Positions 60,753-64,000 of a stretch of DNA of 64,000 nucleotides are shown piece after piece (position 1 is the stretch's first letter; each line of letters begins with the position of its first letter). Made by a program: the position numbers and the translations under genes. Below the pieces are notes generated by a model that made no database searches, was not told the origin of the DNA, and worked only from the letters and a program-made list of their open reading frames with translations. The stretch comes from Streptomyces phaeolivaceus (lineage in GTDB: Bacteria > Actinomycetota > Actinomycetes > Streptomycetales > Streptomycetaceae). Location of the stretch: positions 930,001 to 994,000 of the forward strand of contig NZ_CP045096.1 in the NCBI RefSeq assembly GCF_009184865.1. The letters run 5' to 3'.

Positions 60753-62975
60753 GTGGCTGCCAGAGATGCCGCACCTGGGGGTCGCGTCGAGTGGCCGAAG
60801 TCGGCGGAGCTGAGCTTCATGGCAGCTTCGCCGGAATTGCGCTCTGACGCGGAGACGCTGGCGCTGGCTCTTCGGCAGGCGACGACGTGTCTGGCCGGCC
60901 TGGGCGCCTTGGTGCATCGGCGCGGTTCCGCCGGCGGCCCGCTGCGCCTTGCTGCGGCCTCGGGCCTTGACCAGCAAAGCATCGAGGCGTGGAGAGATCT
61001 ACGCAGTGATCAGGACGTGGCTCCCGCAAGCGCCGTGCGGCATGGCGCCTTCGTCTGGATGGCGAGCGACAGCTTGGGGGTAGGGGCGACCGGCACGGCA
61101 TCGGTGCCCCTGGAGGGCGCGGACGCGCCGGTCGGTGCGTTGTCGGTGCTCACCACACGGGCCACCGAGCCGGAGGAGGTACAGCGGTCCTTTCTGCTTT
61201 CGCTTGCCAAATGGGCCGCTGCGCGCCTGGAGGGCACGCCGGTGGCACCCCCGGGCGATGGTCCGGCGACCGGGGCCGAGCGGAGTGTCCTGATGAGCGA
61301 ACTGACCGCAGCGCTCGCCGATGCCCTCACGTCCAAGGACGTCGTGGAAGCTGTCGCCAGGCACATCCTGCCTCCCCTCCACGCCGACGGGCTGGGGATC
61401 GATGTCGTCGAAGGCAACCGTCTGCGCCTCGTCGGCATGGTCGGAGTTCCACCGGAATTCACACGCCGGCTGGACGGCCGCCCGCTGTCATCCCATTCCG
61501 TGGACGCCGAAGTGCTCCGCACACGTACACCCGCCTTCATCGGATCGATCGACGAGTTCAGGCGGCGTTATCCGGGCATGGCGGACGTGGCGGTCGCGTC
61601 CTCGAAGAAGGCGTGGGCGTTCCTGCCTCTGATCGGCTCCGGGCGCGCCATGGGCTGCTGTGTCGTCTCCTTCGACCGGCCTCGTTCCTTCAGCGGTGAG
61701 GAGCGCACATTGTTGATGGCCCTCAGCGGTCTGGTGGGCCAGGCGCTGGAGCGGGCCCGCTTGTACGACGGTGAACACTCCCGCGCGCAGGAGCTGCAAC
61801 GTGATCTGCTGCCCCGGGAGCTGCCGCACCTGCCTGCCGTCCACGCGGCAGCGCGCTACCTGCCCGCAGGCCGTGGCGACCAGGTGGGCGGTGACTGGTA
61901 CGACGTGATCCCGCTGTCCGCCGACCGGGTCGCCATGGTGATCGGTGACGTGATGGGGCACGGAATCACCGAAGCGGCCACCATGGGCCGACTGCGCACG
62001 GCCCTGCGGACCCTCGCCGACCTCGAACTGCCTCCCGACGAGCTGCTCAGCCGCCTCAACGACATCGTCCACGAGCTCGGTCAGGACTCCTACGCAACCT
62101 GCCTGTACTCCGTCTTCGACCCCGTCAGCCGTACCCTCTCACTGTCCCTCGCCGGTCACCCCCCACCGCTCGTCCTGCACCGTGATGGCACGGTCCACCG
62201 CCCGGTCCTGGCCCCCGACCCGCCTCTGGGCGCGGCCGAACCGCCCTTCACTCTGCACGAACTGCAACTGCCACAGGAAAGCCTCCTGGCCTTCTGCACC
62301 GACGGCCTTCTCGAAGCCTCCACCGGGGACCTCGAACAGGGACTGACCCAGCTCCAGCAGACTCTGGCCCGCGCCGCGGCCCTGACGCCCTGCTTCCCGA
62401 ACGGAGACCCGGACACCACCTCCGGACACCTCGACGACCTGTGCGACCAGGTCCTCTCGGCGCTGCTCCCCGACCATGAACAAACCGACGACGACGCGGT
62501 ACTCCTCATAGCCCGCACCATGCCCACGGCCACCGGCGACATCGCCACGTACAGCCTGCCCCGACATCCCCGGGCAGCCGCACAGGCCCGCCAACACGTC
62601 CGCGAGCAACTGGCCGGCTGGGGACTGAACGACCTCGTCATGACCACCGAACTCCTGGCCAGCGAGCTCGTCGGCAATGTCGTCCGGCATGCCAAGGGCC
62701 CCATACGCCTGCGCCTGCTGCGCAGCCGGACACTGATCTGCGAGGTCTACGACGGCAGCCTCACCACCCCCCGCATCCGCCGTGCCACATACACCGACGA
62801 GGGAGGCCGAGGACTGCAGCTGGTAGCAGCCCTCTCCGACCGCTGGGGCGCTCGCTACCTCAGCGACGGCAAGTGCATCTGGGCAGAACAGAGCCTCCCG
62901 CATCCGGCCGGCACAGCGGTCCCTGGCCGTCCACATAGCACTGCCCAGACAAGGCGCGCCGCGACAGACACATGA
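60753..62975 (+). CDS. GAF/SpoIIE PP2C phosphatase with C-terminal anti-sigma-kinase-like ATPase
   Basis: 740 residues from GTG 60753 (AGGAGG upstream). Two sensor GAF-like domains (about 20-160 and 175-330, ending ALSGLVGQALERARLYDGE), then LQRDLLPRELPHLPAVHAAARYLPAGRGDQVGGDWYDVIPL (SpoIIE start, metal Asp in GGDWYD), MVIGDVMGHGITEAATMGRLRTALR, SLSLAGHPPPLVL, and a C-terminal HATPase_c domain (ELLASELVGNVVRHAKGPIRLRLL, DEGGRGLQLVAALSDRWG). It should dephosphorylate anti-anti-sigma factors and may phosphorylate others, linking an unknown signal to a sigma factor. Confidence 0.88.
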   Translation: MAARDAAPGGRVEWPKSAELSFMAASPELRSDAETLALALRQATTCLAGLGALVHRRGSAGGPLRLAAASGLDQQSIEAWRDLRSDQDVAPASAVRHGAFVWMASDSLGVGATGTASVPLEGADAPVGALSVLTTRATEPEEVQRSFLLSLAKWAAARLEGTPVAPPGDGPATGAERSVLMSELTAALADALTSKDVVEAVARHILPPLHADGLGIDVVEGNRLRLVGMVGVPPEFTRRLDGRPLSSHSVDAEVLRTRTPAFIGSIDEFRRRYPGMADVAVASSKKAWAFLPLIGSGRAMGCCVVSFDRPRSFSGEERTLLMALSGLVGQALERARLYDGEHSRAQELQRDLLPRELPHLPAVHAAARYLPAGRGDQVGGDWYDVIPLSADRVAMVIGDVMGHGITEAATMGRLRTALRTLADLELPPDELLSRLNDIVHELGQDSYATCLYSVFDPVSRTLSLSLAGHPPPLVLHRDGTVHRPVLAPDPPLGAAEPPFTLHELQLPQESLLAFCTDGLLEASTGDLEQGLTQLQQTLARAAALTPCFPNGDPDTTSGHLDDLCDQVLSALLPDHEQTDDDAVLLIARTMPTATGDIATYSLPRHPRAAAQARQHVREQLAGWGLNDLVMTTELLASELVGNVVRHAKGPIRLRLLRSRTLICEVYDGSLTTPRIRRATYTDEGGRGLQLVAALSDRWGARYLSDGKCIWAEQSLPHPAGTAVPGRPHSTAQTRRAATDT

Positions 62976-63174
62976 CCGGAGAGCAACAAATGCCCAGGGG
63001 CTCCCTGGACGTCGACCAACCACGTCGGTCGCCGGTGGTCGTCACTGCTCGCGCATTCATCACCACGAGGCCATCAGAACCGGCGGCTCGCCGCCACCTA
63101 CTCATCCGACCCAGCGGCTACCGACGGCGGTCCTCCAACGAAGTCGGCAAGTGGACCACCCACCGCATTGGGGT

Positions 63175-63873
63175 CTAGTTCTTGCCGTCCGGGACGCCGG
63201 GAGTGACCAGCAGTTGGTGATGGAGCAGCTCGGTGAGCCATTGCTGGTATGCCTCATCGGACCATCCGCGTCCGTTGGTGGCGCGGAAGTAGAGCTCCAG
63301 GCTGCTCAGCATCAACCCGCGGTCGACGGCCTGCTGTTGGGTCAGGCCCGGCGCGAGCATGTCGGCGGCGGCCAGCGCGTCGATGATGGGTTCCAGCCAG
63401 GCCTGCGCGTTGCGGTCGCCCTGTTCTCGTAGGTCCAGGACAGCAGGGTCGCCACCGGCGTTGAGTGCTGCGGCCAGCACGTCCCGGCCGGTGGCGAACA
63501 GGGTGCGGTGCCATGCCGCGTACCACTCCAGCTTGCGTCGGGGGTCAGGCTCGGCCTCGATACGTGCGCGCCAGTCTTCACCGTCGGCCTCGGTTTCGAG
63601 GCGGCTCACCAGCTCGCGCATGATTTCGCCTTTGCTGCTGAACACGGCGTACACGGTTGGTGTGGCCACCCCGGCATGCTCGGCGATGAGCGCCACAGTC
63701 GTACCGGCGAACCCTCGTGTGGCGAACAGCTCACGGGCCGCGGCGGCAATGCGCCCACGCGTGTCGGCCGCACGCTCGTCGCGCAGTGCAGATCTGTACC
63801 GGCGCCGTCGCGCCGAGCCCGAAGAACCTGCCTGCCCGTCTCGTCGACCTTGCACATCACTCACGGTTGACAC
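63175..63873 (-). CDS. TetR-family transcriptional regulator
   Basis: 232 residues from ATG 63873. The N-terminal HTH: TRGRIAAAARELFATRGFAGTTVALIAEHAGVATPTVYAVFSSKGEIMRELV. An Arg-rich head precedes it. The ligand domain ends with FRATNGRGWSDEAYQQWLTELLHHQLL. It is divergent from a gene that starts near the window end, with a palindromic operator in its own promoter. Ligand and target unknown. Confidence 0.88.
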   Translation of the reverse strand: MSTVSDVQGRRDGQAGSSGSARRRRYRSALRDERAADTRGRIAAAARELFATRGFAGTTVALIAEHAGVATPTVYAVFSSKGEIMRELVSRLETEADGEDWRARIEAEPDPRRKLEWYAAWHRTLFATGRDVLAAALNAGGDPAVLDLREQGDRNAQAWLEPIIDALAAADMLAPGLTQQQAVDRGLMLSSLELYFRATNGRGWSDEAYQQWLTELLHHQLLVTPGVPDGKN

Positions 63874-63881
63874 ACTAGCAG

Positions 63882-63897
63882 ATATAGCACACTATAT
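63882..63897. promoter_or_regulatory. Candidate TetR operator
   Basis: ATATAG-CACA-CTATAT, a perfect 6-bp inverted pair in an AT-rich run, nine bases before the TetR start. It probably covers a promoter -10 element on one or both strands and so allows autorepression. Confidence 0.6.
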
Positions 63898-63927
63898 TGA
63901 AAGTAGCTCGATAAGATGGAGTAGGCG

Positions 63928-64000
63928 GTGATCGTGATGCGCTTCGTCGACGGCCTGTACGCCCGCCCGCACCATCCGCGGCTCCGCTGTCGGCCGGCAG
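63928..64000 (+). CDS. Possible start of a divergent gene, cut by the window end
   Basis: GTG 63928 (an ATG at 63937 also) opens a frame (VIVMRFVDGLYARPHHPR) that is still open at the last base. Its position opposite the TetR gene suggests a regulated target. Too short to name. Confidence 0.3.
   Translation, partial: MIVMRFVDGLYARPHHPRLRCRPA

Overview
The window is high-GC actinobacterial DNA, almost certainly Streptomyces. It carries a conservon (cvnABCD), a DUF6397 protein, a DUF5709 protein, a SNF2/SWIM pair, a short cysteine-containing leader peptide ahead of a sulfonate ABC operon, many GTG starts, and IS110, IS3 and IS5 family elements. No rRNA gene, intact tRNA gene, CRISPR array or replication origin was seen.

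Layout. 1-4.2 kb: end of a DUF4139 gene, a small Cys-rich protein, an alanine dehydrogenase/carboxyethylornithine-synthase-like enzyme, and a secreted DUF1996 protein. 4.2-11.8 kb looks like an accessory island. It has a flavin monooxygenase broken by several frameshifts, a truncated PhyH dioxygenase and an IS3 orfA remnant. These are followed by an intact three-gene operon: a stand-alone adenylation protein, a six-helix membrane flavoreductase and an enoyl-CoA hydratase. The island ends near a tRNA-3'-half-like scar and a 34-bp perfect palindrome. 12-16.8 kb: leader peptide, ssuCBA sulfonate importer, a decayed ssuD monooxygenase, and a flavin monooxygenase.

16.8-24.6 kb: short MltG-like protein, an ABC exporter with a His-rich insert divergent from a MarR regulator, DctA-type symporter, PNGase A-like protein and an L,D-transpeptidase lipoprotein. 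24.8-28.5 kb: a two-gene ABC exporter whose two nucleotide-binding domains have decayed in complementary places. 28.7-33.6 kb: DUF5709, YdjM-like membrane protein, DEAD-box helicase, TesB. 33.6-40.6 kb (minus): MHYT sensor, cvnA-B-C-D, an extra roadblock protein and DUF6397. 40.7-49.5 kb: methyltransferase, hypotheticals, an IS110 insertion, SNF2 and SWIM genes, and a Pro/Gly-rich membrane protein.

49.7-53.8 kb: xylose module (xylA divergent from xylB and a ROK regulator). 54-57.7 kb: amidase, then a GAF regulator that runs in frame, with no stop codon, into an ExaC-type aldehyde dehydrogenase. 57.7-60.3 kb: an IS5 element with CTAG target duplication placed one base after the dehydrogenase stop, and a second IS5 transposase killed by one nonsense codon. 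60.7-64 kb: a GAF/SpoIIE phosphatase with its own kinase-like domain, and a TetR regulator with a palindromic operator.

The best candidate for an under-described system is the 7.5-11.3 kb operon. Its first two proteins together have the architecture of the fungal single-chain protein TmpL (adenylation domain, six membrane segments, FAD/NAD(P)-binding domain), here split into two translationally coupled bacterial genes with a crotonase added.
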